Of a DNA stretch of 64,000 nucleotides, positions 28,107 to 37,085 are shown piece by piece. This stretch comes from Rhizobium sp. FKY42. Lineage in GTDB: Bacteria > Pseudomonadota > Alphaproteobacteria > Rhizobiales > Rhizobiaceae. Numbering within the stretch: position 1 is the stretch's first letter; each line of letters opens with the position of its first letter. The notes under the pieces are model-generated. The model made no database searches. It saw only the letters and a list, made by a program, of their open reading frames with translations, and had not been told where the DNA came from. The stretch spans positions 113,722-177,721 of the forward strand of contig NZ_STGA01000021.1 of NCBI RefSeq assembly GCF_005222835.1, written 5' to 3'. The translations under genes and the position numbers were made by a program.

Positions 28107-29603
28107 TCACTGTTGTGCCGCCCAGCAGGCAACGCCCTTCTTTTTCAGGCTGTTGCATGCATTTACAGCCGCCTTCTGGTCATCGAAACCGGCGAAACGC
28201 GCACGGTACACCTGACCGCCATTCGCATCGACCGGCATGGCGAATGGCTTTGCGGAACGAAGCGCGCCACCAACCTTCGCCTGTGCGGTTTCAAGCATCT
28301 CCAGTGCGGAATCCTTGTTCGGAGACACGCCGATCTGGATAACCCAGCCCGAAGGTTGCGTTGCCGAGGCACGGGCCATTTCCGGCGCCGGGCGTGTCGA
28401 AGCAGTCGTCAAGGAATCGGTCGGATCCTTTAGGCGGGCGGTCGGCATGTATTCAGGGGCAGGGGTCGGGATTACGGAGGGTGGCGTATCCAATGCTGCG
28501 GTTACGGCCGCAACAGCATTCTTGGCCTTCGGCTCAGACGAATAGGCAGAGGCGCCCGGCAGTTTTTCCTCGGCATAGCGGGCGGTCGGACGCGGCGCGC
28601 CAGCAGGAAGATTAACTGCAACCTCCTGAGTCGCAGCGGCAACCGGCGAAGGCTGCGGAGCAACTGGTGTCGGAACGGATGCCGCCACAGGTGGGGCTGA
28701 AGTGCGAACCTGTGCGATCAGGTTGCTGGCGTTACCCTGAGAAGCTTGCGGCAGATAGGTCGCAACCAGCTTGCGCATCTGGCCATCACGGGCGGCAGTG
28801 CTGGTGCCGCCAAGTACGACCGCAACGATTGACCGACCGTTCAGCTGAGCTGAGGTAACAAGGTTGAAACCGGCGGCGCGTGTGTAGCCTGTCTTGATCC
28901 CATCCACGCCAGCAACACTGCCGACCAAACGGTTATGATTGCCGATGACCTGCTTGCCGAACTTGAAGGAGCGCGTGGAAAAATAGCCATAATACTGCGG
29001 GAAATGCTGACGCAATGCGATGCCAAGACGTGCCTGATCCCGCGCCGTCGTCATCTGCGCCGTGTTGGGCAAACCATTGGCGTTACGATAGGTAGTGCGC
29101 GTCATGCCCAGTGCGCGGGCCTTGTTCGTCATCATCATCGCAAAGCGGGCTTCGCTCCCACCCAGATACTCACCGAGAGCGGTCGAGATATCGTTGGCAG
29201 AGCGGGTGATGAGCGCAAAGATGGCCTGCTCGACGGTAACGGACCCACCGGCGCGAACGCCGAGTTTCGATGGCGGCTCCGCTGCCGCATGGGCAGAGAC
29301 CGGAACCGCTGTATCGAGCGTGATACGGCCAGCTTCAAGCGCCTCGAATGTCAGGTAAAGGGTCATCATCTTGGTGAGCGATGCCGGATAGCGAAGCGAA
29401 TCCGGATCGTCAGAATAGAGCACCTTGCCGGTTTTGGCATCCACCACGATACCTGCATATTTCGGATTGGCGTGTGCCGTATGCCCGCCTAGCAAGACGA
29501 ACAAGGCTACGACGAAAACGAGGCCGACGATCTTCTGGAAAATCGAGGCGCCACCCTTGGGGAAGGATGTCGTGTTGATGTAATTCAGCACGTTTGCACT
29601 CAC
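28107..29603 (-). CDS. D-alanyl-D-alanine carboxypeptidase with SPOR domain
   Basis: 498 residues. Signal/anchor helix at about 22-45 (KIVGLVFVVALFVLL..HTAHA). The penicillin-binding peptidase_S11 domain (about 48-280) has all three catalytic motifs: SLTK, SAN and KTG (in VDGIKTGYTRAAG). A Pro/Ala-rich linker (about 305-415) leads to a C-terminal SPOR domain (SGWVIQIGVSPNKDSALEML...CNSLKKKGVACWAAQQ), which binds denuded septal glycan. It trims pentapeptides in the periplasm, probably at the division site. Transcribed toward the inverted-repeat element. Confidence 0.93.
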   Translation of the reverse strand: MSANVLNYINTTSFPKGGASIFQKIVGLVFVVALFVLLGGHTAHANPKYAGIVVDAKTGKVLYSDDPDSLRYPASLTKMMTLYLTFEALEAGRITLDTAVPVSAHAAAEPPSKLGVRAGGSVTVEQAIFALITRSANDISTALGEYLGGSEARFAMMMTNKARALGMTRTTYRNANGLPNTAQMTTARDQARLGIALRQHFPQYYGYFSTRSFKFGKQVIGNHNRLVGSVAGVDGIKTGYTRAAGFNLVTSAQLNGRSIVAVVLGGTSTAARDGQMRKLVATYLPQASQGNASNLIAQVRTSAPPVAASVPTPVAPQPSPVAAATQEVAVNLPAGAPRPTARYAEEKLPGASAYSSEPKAKNAVAAVTAALDTPPSVIPTPAPEYMPTARLKDPTDSLTTASTRPAPEMARASATQPSGWVIQIGVSPNKDSALEMLETAQAKVGGALRSAKPFAMPVDANGGQVYRARFAGFDDQKAAVNACNSLKKKGVACWAAQQ

Positions 29604-29723
29604 TCACTGCAATTCATGTTATCGGGTCCGGCTGCCCCCGCAGCACCGTTCTCATCACTTTAGGGGCTTAGCCTTACCAAGTGGTTTATGATGAACAGAC
29701 GTTTACAAACTCTGTTCGACTTT

Positions 29724-30473
29724 TCATCGATTGTCGGATTTTTGGCCCGTTAGCCTGTTTGCGACAAAAGCGCCAATAGCGGCATCAATATGATCCCACT
29801 CGGCTAAACGTGTGGATGAGAAGCGATAAAGGATGCTCAATCCGTTTCCGGCATGAATATCCCGCTGACAATCAGCGCTGCTCGCCTCCTGTCCGCCTTG
29901 TGGCAGAAGGCACCGCACCACATAGTCTGGCTTTCCTGGACGGCGGGCGGACAGAAGAACCTCGTCGCCATATCCGCTATCGGCTTTCAGATGATGCAGC
30001 GTGAGGCCATGGCCGAAGTCTGAGGAAACGCCGGACATGAGCCGCTGATAGATCGGCTCCAACCGTCCGGACATGTCGCGGGACATGGTTGCTTCCGAAA
30101 CTTCGATGAAGATCAGGTCAGTGGACTTATCGGCGGCATCAAAGCGACCCTTCTCCGCGACCGAATAGCCCTGCATTTCAGGCCAGGTGAGGTAGAGGTT
30201 CAAACCCGCAGCCGTACCGGATGCACGTTGCTCGGCCAGCCTGATCATGTTGGCCGGCACTGAAATGGTGTCCGAACCAATGGCAATGTCGAATTCCTGA
30301 GCGCTGTCTGTATGCCCGCCGGATGCCATTCGCTGACCAAGCCAGTGGCCTGCCGCCGTAATGACGCCGGCGATAATGACCAGCCCTGCGAGAGCCGATA
30401 GCAATTTGATGGCAAGCCGATTAGAGATGATTGGCTCGAAGCCTTCATCGGTGTCATTCGTATGAGAAACCAT
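29724..30473 (-). CDS. Single-pass membrane protein of unknown function
   Basis: 249 residues. One membrane helix at about 22-45 (LAIKLLSALAGLVIIAGVITAAGHWLG) and a soluble domain of about 200 residues that should lie in the periplasm. The domain has ISVPANMIRLAEQRASG, LNLYLTWPEMQGYS and paired cysteines (RCLLP, ADCQRDIH). I recognise similar hypothetical proteins from rhizobia but no function. A CtrA-type half site lies 66 bp upstream of its start. Same strand as its carboxypeptidase neighbour, separated by 120 bp. Confidence 0.65.
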   Translation of the reverse strand: MVSHTNDTDEGFEPIISNRLAIKLLSALAGLVIIAGVITAAGHWLGQRMASGGHTDSAQEFDIAIGSDTISVPANMIRLAEQRASGTAAGLNLYLTWPEMQGYSVAEKGRFDAADKSTDLIFIEVSEATMSRDMSGRLEPIYQRLMSGVSSDFGHGLTLHHLKADSGYGDEVLLSARRPGKPDYVVRCLLPQGGQEASSADCQRDIHAGNGLSILYRFSSTRLAEWDHIDAAIGAFVANRLTGQKSDNR

Positions 30474-30538
30474 TATCGCACACCATATTCCGGAAGCGCA
30501 AAACTAGCTGCGCATCATTGTCCGAAGCATTCGCGTTT

Positions 30539-30546
30539 ATGGTTAA
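30539..30546 (-). promoter_or_regulatory. CtrA-type half site TTAACCAT
   Basis: On the minus strand this reads TTAACCAT, the 8-mer reported for CtrA targets in rhizobia, 66 bp upstream of the 29724-30473 gene. A half site alone is weak evidence. Confidence 0.3.
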
Positions 30547-30558
30547 CCAATCATGAAA

Positions 30559-30599
30559 CAAAAAAAGGCGCCGCCCACGGGGAGTGGAGCGGCACCTTT
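30559..30599 (-). terminator. Terminator after the BTLCP gene
   Basis: Arms AAAGGTGCCGC / GCGGCGCCTTT on the minus strand (one mismatch) with a 14-base loop, then a run of seven T. Confidence 0.85.
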
Positions 30600-30618
30600 G
30601 GCTTCACGGGGATGAAGC

Positions 30619-31227
30619 TTATTTTCTCACGCTGGCCACTGCATTGGCGCGGCCATCCTGCAATTTCACCCAAGCGCCCGGATCATCGACGGCCTGACGC
30701 TTGAGATAAGTGTATTCGGTTTCGGACCACAGCATGACCTTGTTGCGCATATTGTCGAGAACGAAATCGCCGCGATCGGTCCGGACCGTCAGCACGGCAT
30801 GGCCTTCGCCATTCGGCTGCAGAACAACGGTGATAAGGAGATCTGAAGGGCTGATGCCCTGATTGATCAGAAGCTTCCTCTTCAGGAGAACGAGGTCTTC
30901 ACAATCACCGACTGTCCGCGGATAGGCCCAACGTTCCTCGACACCGTAGATCTCCTGGTCGGTCATGGGAGTGATCGTCGAGTTGACGGTGAAATTCACA
31001 TCGAGAATTTTTCTCCAGCGATCTTCCGTCAGAACCAGAGGACCACGGTCACCGCCCGTCGGAACGCATTCGCTGCGATAGGTCTGGCAGAATTCATAAT
31101 GGCCGATTGGTGGATTGGCCTTGCCGGTCACTTGCATTTGTGCGGTGCTTGCGGCGTGGGCATTACCTGCACTGAGTGCTGCTGCGACGATGGCCAAACC
31201 TGCGGCGATCTTCTTGATGTGAAACAT
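30619..31227 (-). CDS. Bacterial transglutaminase-like cysteine peptidase (BTLCP)
   Basis: 202 residues with a signal peptide (1-26, ending NAHAA), so periplasmic. The transglutaminase-like triad is present: Cys in RTVGDCEDLVLLKR, His in GEGHAVLTV and Asp in FVLDNM. In Pseudomonas, LapG of this family cleaves the adhesin LapA under c-di-GMP control; many rhizobial members lack that context and no LapD is next door, so its substrate is unknown. Start 31227 has GGGGAGAA upstream; the frame itself opens at 31275. The 578 bp between this gene and the PilZ gene hold an AT-rich promoter region and no clear gene. Confidence 0.85.
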   Translation of the reverse strand: MFHIKKIAAGLAIVAAALSAGNAHAASTAQMQVTGKANPPIGHYEFCQTYRSECVPTGGDRGPLVLTEDRWRKILDVNFTVNSTITPMTDQEIYGVEERWAYPRTVGDCEDLVLLKRKLLINQGISPSDLLITVVLQPNGEGHAVLTVRTDRGDFVLDNMRNKVMLWSETEYTYLKRQAVDDPGAWVKLQDGRANAVASVRK

Positions 31228-31754
31228 TTTGTTCTCCCCGTTTCGATGTGGGGAATGTCTCACACGCATCTTCAAACTGTGCCAAAATCGACAGTAAAAT
31301 CAGATGCTTAATTGAATTGAATGCGTCTAAAATTGAGCGCTGATTTGAACAAAATGCAATTCGAATCTGAATCGGTTTTGACCCAAATTTCATTCAAATT
31401 ATGCGCAAGTTTGAGGAAAGTTCGATATATGATCAGGTAAGATGTTGAGATAGCTTCGCCTTTTTCGGATCATATGCAGCTGTTTTGTCCTCTTCGGGTC
31501 GGCAATAGCCAGCTACTGGAGATGATCAACCTCGTCTCCACACCTGAAATCTGGCTGCTCAAGCGCGAAATTTTATGCGGAAGCGGCGTCCAAATGGACG
31601 TTGAGGCTGTGATTGCCGTCAAAAAAACGCGTCTTTTTCGTACATTTTTTTCTCCACAAACTCTTTTCGCTGCGAAACATGGTGGAGCATTGGTTAAAAT
31701 CGGCACGCATCGAACCGCATTTCGAGTAACGGAACTCGCGAGGTATCAGGAATC

Positions 31755-31779
31755 AAAAACCCGGCGCGAAGGCCGGGTT
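31755..31779 (-). terminator. Terminator after the PilZ gene
   Basis: Minus-strand stem AACCCGGC / GCCGGGTT, loop CTTCGC, then TTTTT. Confidence 0.85.
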
Positions 31780-31805
31780 CGTTCTGGGCCAGATTGGCTC
31801 GATCG

Positions 31806-32411
31806 TCAAAGAAACTCGCGCAAGCTTTCGCGTGTTTGCACCATTGCAAATTCGATCGCGACACCTTCGGCAAAATGGCGAACGACGCGCCCACGCATAT
31901 TGTTGAGGAAAACGGGGGTGCCGACGGTTGGGCGAACATCGCAATCCACCGCCGCACCGGACAGCGAGAGGTCGACGAGACGGCAAGGATAGCTCGTACC
32001 ATCTTCAAGCCGCAGTTCGGCGCGCGTGATGCGCGGTGAGAGGCGGTCATGACGTCGATCTTCCGGCAGGCCGAGTTCGTGTCGGTTTGCGAGCCATGTC
32101 AGCTGCGCGGCAAGCTTTTCCCGCTTGCGATCCGTGGCCGTGATAGACATGACGAAGCCGGTATCTGTCAGTTGCAATGCCTGCCCTTCCAGTCGACCCA
32201 GGTGATCGATGTAGGCAATGATCCGCTCGCCCACACGCGGGGCGCCGATGCATTCAAGCATGACATCGCCGGGCGACATTTCGGAGGCAAGGCAGGGGTA
32301 TTCCTCGCGCGACGCAAGCATAAGACGACCGCTCATGTTCACCGTCACCCTTTGAAAGGTACGGGGAGGAGCGGGCTTCTGTGTTTGTGCTGCTGGCTGG
32401 AATGAGAACAT
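31806..32411 (-). CDS. Tandem PilZ-domain protein (c-di-GMP effector)
   Basis: 201 residues. The C-terminal PilZ domain (about 118-200) carries the c-di-GMP signature RLSPR at its start and DLSLSGAAVDC about 25 residues later. The N-terminal half (about 15-100) is PilZ-like: RTFQR fits RxxxR, but the second motif is degenerate (EMSPGD). So one domain should bind c-di-GMP and the other may not. Such proteins tune motility, polysaccharide synthesis or attachment. A near-CtrA site lies upstream. Single gene with its own terminator. Confidence 0.85.
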   Translation of the reverse strand: MFSFQPAAQTQKPAPPRTFQRVTVNMSGRLMLASREEYPCLASEMSPGDVMLECIGAPRVGERIIAYIDHLGRLEGQALQLTDTGFVMSITATDRKREKLAAQLTWLANRHELGLPEDRRHDRLSPRITRAELRLEDGTSYPCRLVDLSLSGAAVDCDVRPTVGTPVFLNNMRGRVVRHFAEGVAIEFAMVQTRESLREFL

Positions 32412-32457
32412 TGCACTCTTTCGTCCGTCATCTGCCAGACATGCTTACTCTCAGCCG

Positions 32458-32473
32458 GTTAACATTGGGTCAA
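32458..32473 (-). promoter_or_regulatory. Near-consensus CtrA site upstream of the PilZ gene
   Basis: Minus strand reads TTGA-CCCAATG-TTAAC, one mismatch from TTAA-N7-TTAAC, 47 bp before the PilZ start. Confidence 0.35.
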
Positions 32474-32500
32474 TTAGACCTCACAGGTTGTAATGACTGC

Positions 32501-33100
32501 TCAGCTTAGATGGAAAAGCCGCCTGATGAAGCTTTGGCTGATGCCGTCTCTGGCGAATTCCGTGGACGAGGCCCGCACGGTTCCGGGCGGGAAGGCTGGC
32601 TGCCATGTTTCGAGTACGAGACTGCCGGGATCAATAAGATAGGAGGGGTGTGCGTCTTCTCCCAATACGATGGAACCCAGCAAGCGATCACATGCCCCGT
32701 CCGCTGAACGCAAGGGGAGTAGAAGCGTCTCCAGCCGCACGACATGGCCGTTTTGAGTGGCGTTCACGCTGCAGTGGATCGCGGTCTCTGATCTGAAGGC
32801 GGACAGGGTGGCTTCGACGACTTGGTCACGGGATCGTGGGTTCCACAACTTGTCAAAGTTTTGGTCTCGCAACTCTTCGCCGAAAAGTTCGCATACCCGT
32901 GTGCCAGCCAAACGAAAAACAAGATCGAGATCCTGCCAGCCCAGTATGATGAGATCGGGCAGACGGGAGCGGATGGCCGTGGGATCAAGTTGGGTCCGGA
33001 GTGGCGCCTTGTTCGAACGGCGCAGGCTGTACCAATAGCTCAACACTTCGTTACTGCGGTTGCTCAACATCTGCACGTTGTGTTCCATTCTATGTCGCAT
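32501..33100 (-). CDS. PAS-domain protein (PAS_5 type)
   Basis: 199 residues, cytoplasmic. The PAS fold covers about 20-150: LSYWYSLRRSNKAPLRTQLDPTAIRSRLPDLIIL, FRLAGTRVCELFGEELRDQNF, and LETLLLPLRSADGACDRLLGSIVL. This is the stand-alone PAS type common in Rhizobiales next to signalling genes. No output domain is attached, so it may act through a partner. Three in-frame ATGs (33100, 33088, 33070) exist and none has a convincing ribosome site, so the start is uncertain. Divergent from the rhomboid gene. Confidence 0.75.
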   Translation of the reverse strand: MRHRMEHNVQMLSNRSNEVLSYWYSLRRSNKAPLRTQLDPTAIRSRLPDLIILGWQDLDLVFRLAGTRVCELFGEELRDQNFDKLWNPRSRDQVVEATLSAFRSETAIHCSVNATQNGHVVRLETLLLPLRSADGACDRLLGSIVLGEDAHPSYLIDPGSLVLETWQPAFPPGTVRASSTEFARDGISQSFIRRLFHLS

Positions 33101-33251
33101 CAGGCGTCATGCCTGCCATTTCTCTGTTAAGGAGCGAAAAGCATGCCACTCCAACGGGTTGGCGCGCCGCACAAGCGGCAAATCCCGCAATCGTTGCTCG
33201 CTCATGGAGTTGCGATCTGCTAATAGATTTCGGCAGAGGAACCCGATCCGC

Positions 33252-34079
33252 ATGGAAAAACCGCCCGAAACGCCCTGGGGAGCTCCCCCGCCAGAGGAAG
33301 AAACGCCCGCACAGCGAGGCATTCACCATGATCATGGAATCAATGACTATAATCGCCGCGAGTCGCAGCGCCGTGAACCGGCAATCAACCTGCCGGGACC
33401 ATTGCTCGTAATTCTCGGGCTTCTGATCGTCTTGTTTGTCCTGGATGCCTACGTGCTGTCGGACGATATGCGAGCCTACTTTCTGCTCCAGCTTGCGTTT
33501 AGACCGCTGCGGTATGTCTTTCCGCTATCGGGGCAGGGGCAGGGGCAGGGGCTGGTATGGCTTTGGACTCCGGTCACCTACTCTTTCCTGCATGGGAGTG
33601 TCGAGCATCTGGCCTTCAACGGTCTCTGGCTTGCCGCCTTTGGTGCGCCCGTCTTCCGTCGCATCGGCTTCAAGCGGTTTGTGGTTTTTTGGGCCTTGTC
33701 GGCCGCCTGTTCCGCTTTTTTCCACGCCGCGTTGAGCTGGGGTCAGGAGACAATCCTGATCGGCGCATCGGGTGTCGTTTCCGCGTTGATGGGCGCCGCA
33801 TGTCGATTTGCGTTTCCCGCAAGCGGCACCGGCATGTTTGGTCGCGATGTTCATTTCCTGCCGCGCCAGGGAATCGTCGGTGCCATGCGCAACAGGACGG
33901 TTTTCATTTTTACCATCCTCTGGTTCCTAGGAAACGTGCTGATCGCTTTGGGCATTCCGCTTGTGGGCGGCGATGATTCCGCCATTGCCTGGGACGCGCA
34001 TATCGGCGGCTTCCTCTTTGGCTATCTGCTGTTTTCTGCCTTCGATCCCGTTGTTGCCACAAGACCCGATAGAGCCTGA
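33252..34079 (+). CDS. Rhomboid-family intramembrane serine protease
   Basis: 275 residues. A polar N-terminal tail (about 1-45, Glu/Pro/His-rich) precedes six predicted membrane helices. The rhomboid features are HGSVEHLAFNGLWLAAFG (conserved His and Asn), the nucleophile in GASGVVSALMG, and the catalytic His in WDAHIGGFLFGYL. Such enzymes cleave membrane proteins within the bilayer; the substrate here is unknown. The frame opens at 33060 but overlaps the divergent PAS gene; ATG 33252 with GAGGA upstream is the sensible start. Confidence 0.88.
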   Translation: MEKPPETPWGAPPPEEETPAQRGIHHDHGINDYNRRESQRREPAINLPGPLLVILGLLIVLFVLDAYVLSDDMRAYFLLQLAFRPLRYVFPLSGQGQGQGLVWLWTPVTYSFLHGSVEHLAFNGLWLAAFGAPVFRRIGFKRFVVFWALSAACSAFFHAALSWGQETILIGASGVVSALMGAACRFAFPASGTGMFGRDVHFLPRQGIVGAMRNRTVFIFTILWFLGNVLIALGIPLVGGDDSAIAWDAHIGGFLFGYLLFSAFDPVVATRPDRA

Positions 34080-34187
34080 AGCCTGCGCTGCTTGCATTCC
34101 GTCCTATTGAGGAGCACCATCTTAGGACTTTCGAAACGCTTGGAGGAGCGAATCGAAGGTCGAAGAGCTGATCAATAGGAGGAATTG

Positions 34188-34622
34188 ATGTCTATCTCCG
34201 TGAAGCACATGCTCGATAGAAAAGGCCGGGATGTCGTGACCGTGTCACGCGATGCGACGATTGAGGAGGTCGCAAAGATCCTGGAGCAGAAGCGAATTGG
34301 CGCGATCGTCGTCACAAGTCTTGAAGATCGGATTGCCGGGATCTTTACGGAGCGTGACCTTGTTCGCTGCGTTGCGAAAGATGGTCAGGTGGCTCTTTCC
34401 AATCCGGTTTCATCGGCAATGACAACGTCTGTGACACGCTGCCGGGAAGAAACCACCTTGAACGAACTCATGGAAATGATGAGCAGTGGGCGCTTTCGCC
34501 ACGTGCCGGTCGAAAGCGGTGGGAAGCTCTCCGGCATCATTTCGATTGGCGATGTCGTCAAGGCGCGTATACAGGAAGTTGAGGCCGAAGCCGAACATAT
34601 TCGCGCCTACATCGCAAGTTGA
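34188..34622 (+). CDS. CBS-pair domain protein
   Basis: 144 residues made of a single CBS pair: first motif at about 10-65 (VTVSRDATIEEVAKILEQKRIGAIVVT, GIFTERDLVRCVA), second at about 78-135 (VTRCREETTLNELMEMMSSGRFRHVPV, GIISIGDVVKARI). CBS pairs bind adenine nucleotides and sense energy state; free-standing ones have no fixed partner. AGGAGG five bases before ATG 34188 is the best ribosome site in the region; the TTG just upstream is in frame but ignored. Confidence 0.9.
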   Translation: MSISVKHMLDRKGRDVVTVSRDATIEEVAKILEQKRIGAIVVTSLEDRIAGIFTERDLVRCVAKDGQVALSNPVSSAMTTSVTRCREETTLNELMEMMSSGRFRHVPVESGGKLSGIISIGDVVKARIQEVEAEAEHIRAYIAS

Positions 34623-34660
34623 TCCGTCGGTTCAGCCGCCTGTATGGGCGGCTGTTCCTC

Positions 34661-35620
34661 TTAGGGCTGGGTGAAGATGTCCTGCATCCGCTTCAACTCG
34701 GTGATGCGGCTCTGCGCTTCCTGATAGCCACGGTCAATTGCTTCGCCGGCACGGTGAAATTCGGAAAGGCCGATATCACTCAGGCGTGGATGCAGTGCCA
34801 GATCTGGTGGATCGCCTGCCAGGCGAGCGCGTGAAATGCGTTCCTGAATGATGTTGAAGGCCTGCACCATTGTGCCGGTCATGCCAATTCGTGCTTCCTG
34901 AACCTTTGTGTGCTGTCCCTGATGAACGGGCTGAACGCTTGCATTGTGTTTTACGACAGCGGAGCGACCGAAAATATCATAGTTCAGATTGATGGCGACC
35001 ACGAGCGGCTGCTCGTAGGCTCGGCAGACGGATGTGGGAACCGGATTGACCAGTGCGCCATCCACAAGCGTGCGATTGTTGCATTTTACCGGTTCAAAGA
35101 TTCCGGGAAGAGCGTAGGATGCGCGAAGGCCGGTGATCAACGAGCCACTCGTAATCCAGACTTCGTGGCCGCTGTGGAGCTCCGTCGCGACAGCAACGAA
35201 GGGACGATCTAGGTCTTCGATTGCGACGTCTTCGAGATGCTCCTGCATGCGCTTCGTCAGCCGCATCCCACCCAGCAAGCCGCCGCCGCCAATGGTCAGA
35301 TCCAGCAGGCCGGCAATGCGCCGCATGGTCAGCGAGCGGGCGAAGTTTTCGAGTTCATCCAGTTTGCCGGCCAGATAGCAACCGCCCACCAACGCGCCGA
35401 TGGAGGTGCCAGCAACCATGCCGACCTCGATGCCTGCCTCCTCCAAAGCACGAAGAACGCCGATATGCGCCCAGCCCCTGGCGGCACCCCCACCAAGCGC
35501 CAGCGCAAGCTTCGGCTTTCTAGGTTTATGTTCGGGAGTAAGAGGCGGCTTGTTCCCGCCGCCATTTGCATCTGCTCCGGATGTTGGAGCTTCACCGCGA
35601 TTCCAGTTCCAGTTCAGCAT
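34661..35620 (-). CDS. Patatin-like phospholipase family protein (RssA-like)
   Basis: 319 residues. After a 35-residue polar tail, the patatin domain shows the oxyanion motif ALGGGAARGWAHIGVL, the nucleophile in GTSIGALVGG and the catalytic Asp in TLVDGALVNPVP; Ser and Asp form the dyad. Relatives are soluble lipid hydrolases near the inner membrane. GGGCGGGATCAG precedes the ATG. It is convergent with the CBS gene, with 38 bp between stops. Confidence 0.88.
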   Translation of the reverse strand: MLNWNWNRGEAPTSGADANGGGNKPPLTPEHKPRKPKLALALGGGAARGWAHIGVLRALEEAGIEVGMVAGTSIGALVGGCYLAGKLDELENFARSLTMRRIAGLLDLTIGGGGLLGGMRLTKRMQEHLEDVAIEDLDRPFVAVATELHSGHEVWITSGSLITGLRASYALPGIFEPVKCNNRTLVDGALVNPVPTSVCRAYEQPLVVAINLNYDIFGRSAVVKHNASVQPVHQGQHTKVQEARIGMTGTMVQAFNIIQERISRARLAGDPPDLALHPRLSDIGLSEFHRAGEAIDRGYQEAQSRITELKRMQDIFTQP

Positions 35621-35725
35621 CTGATCCCGCCCTTCAGGCTATGTAAGCCAGACTATCATTGAACGCAGACACTGGTTTAGAATCAGTTCATGTCCGTCGG
35701 ACCTGCCGAAAAACGAAGCAGTTGC

Positions 35726-36187
35726 CTAAACGGTTCCCTTGTCCGGATAGATCGAGTCGGGATTAAAATGGCGATGCTCATCAACGATCCTCACATGTGC
35801 CTTGCCGTCAACCGTTTCCACTGCGCGATAGAAGCACGAGCGGCGTCCGGTGTGGCAGCTGGCGTCATGTCCGGCCACTTGCACCTTCAGCCAAACGGCA
35901 TCCTGGTCGCAATCAGTCAGGAGCTCGACCACGGTCTGAAGATTTCCAGATGTTTCGCCCTTCTTCCAGATTTTTGCGCGCGAACGGCTGTAATAGTGCG
36001 CAATGCCGGTTTGGAGAGTGAGAGCCAGCGCCTCGCTGTTCATGTGGGCAACCATCAGAAGTTCACCATCGCGATGGTCCGTAACAATGGCCGTCACCAG
36101 ACCGTGGTCGTCAAAACGTGGCGTGAAGCTGCCATTGCCCTCAAGTTGAGTTTTGTCGGAGGGCACGGGATCGAATTCGATGGTCAT
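35726..36187 (-). CDS. hisI: Phosphoribosyl-AMP cyclohydrolase
   Basis: 153 residues; the single-function HisI that opens the purine ring of PR-AMP in histidine synthesis. Motifs are [39 protein letters not shown], the metal site [11 protein letters not shown] and [16 protein letters not shown]. The frame is open to 36208, but homology begins at [11 protein letters not shown] (36187). It lies downstream of folE, 21 bp after its stop, so the two are probably co-transcribed. Confidence 0.95.
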   Translation of the reverse strand: MTIEFDPVPSDKTQLEGNGSFTPRFDDHGLVTAIVTDHRDGELLMVAHMNSEALALTLQTGIAHYYSRSRAKIWKKGETSGNLQTVVELLTDCDQDAVWLKVQVAGHDASCHTGRRSCFYRAVETVDGKAHVRIVDEHRHFNPDSIYPDKGTV

Positions 36188-36208
36188 GAATGTCTCTATC
36201 AATCTCAA

Positions 36209-36817
36209 TCAGCGCCGGATCATGCTGAGGAAGCGGGCCTGCTCCTGCGCATTGTCCTTGAAGTCGCCGGTAAAAGTCGTGGTCAGGGTTGTTGAGCCCT
36301 GTTTCTGAATTCCACGCATCGCCATGCACATGTGCTCAGCTTCAACCATTACGGCGACACCGCGCGGAGCAAGACCGGACTGGATGGTATGCGCCACCTG
36401 CGCCGTCATGTTTTCCTGGGTCTGAAGCCTACGTCCGAACACTTCGACGAGTCGAGCAATTTTCGAAAGGCCCAGCACGCGCCCCTTCGGCAGGTATGCG
36501 ACATGAGCCTTGCCGATAATTGGCACCATGTGGTGCTCGCAATGTGAGTAGAACGGGATGTCCTTTACGAGGACCATGTCGTCATAGCCGCCGACCTCCT
36601 CGAAGGTGCGGCCAAGAATCTCCTCCGGCGACTGATCGTAGCCACCAAAGAGTTCACGATAGGATTTGGCGACGCGCTTCGGCGTATCGAGCAGGCCCTC
36701 TCGGGACGGATCGTCACCGGCCCAGCGCAGCAGAACCCTCACCGCATCCTCGGCCTCTTGCTGTGTCGGGCGAGGTTGCTTTTGCCCCGCAGGGAAATTC
36801 TTCACGACTGAATCCAT
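36209..36817 (-). CDS. folE: GTP cyclohydrolase I
   Basis: 202 residues. It converts GTP to dihydroneopterin triphosphate, the first step of folate (and queuosine) synthesis. Zinc and active-site residues are in [22 protein letters not shown] and in [22 protein letters not shown] is the usual substrate-pocket segment. Frame opens at 36883; GGGAGAT eight bases before 36817 favours MDSVVKNF as the start. It heads a two-gene unit with hisI. Confidence 0.95.
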   Translation of the reverse strand: MDSVVKNFPAGQKQPRPTQQEAEDAVRVLLRWAGDDPSREGLLDTPKRVAKSYRELFGGYDQSPEEILGRTFEEVGGYDDMVLVKDIPFYSHCEHHMVPIIGKAHVAYLPKGRVLGLSKIARLVEVFGRRLQTQENMTAQVAHTIQSGLAPRGVAVMVEAEHMCMAMRGIQKQGSTTLTTTFTGDFKDNAQEQARFLSMIRR

Positions 36818-37085
36818 GTTCATATCTCCCGTGCGGTTCAAGGCCGCACCTGCCGAAGTTCCTTGAACTGCAATGACGTTCAAAGCAGGCTACGTGTTAT
36901 CTGACCTGTCGGATCCCTTTTTACAAGATACGAGTTACTCTCGATTGAAGACTTGGCGAAACATGTTTCTTGAACCGATCGTTTCCGGCATCATATAGAG
37001 CATGAGACTATGGACGACCAGTCGGCGGGCTGAAGCACACACTGTCCACTGGCAAGCGACGCAGGAAGCGTCAGGATTCTTCGGC

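Noticed and set aside
27801..28433. 210-residue plus-strand frame through the inverted-repeat element
   Set aside because: It runs into the antisense of the carboxypeptidase SPOR domain and has low-complexity Arg/Pro composition; not a gene.
31474..31992. 172-residue plus-strand frame between the BTLCP and PilZ genes
   Set aside because: Its second half is antisense to PilZ and its terminator, it has no good ribosome site and no recognisable homology. Only the gap itself was reported.
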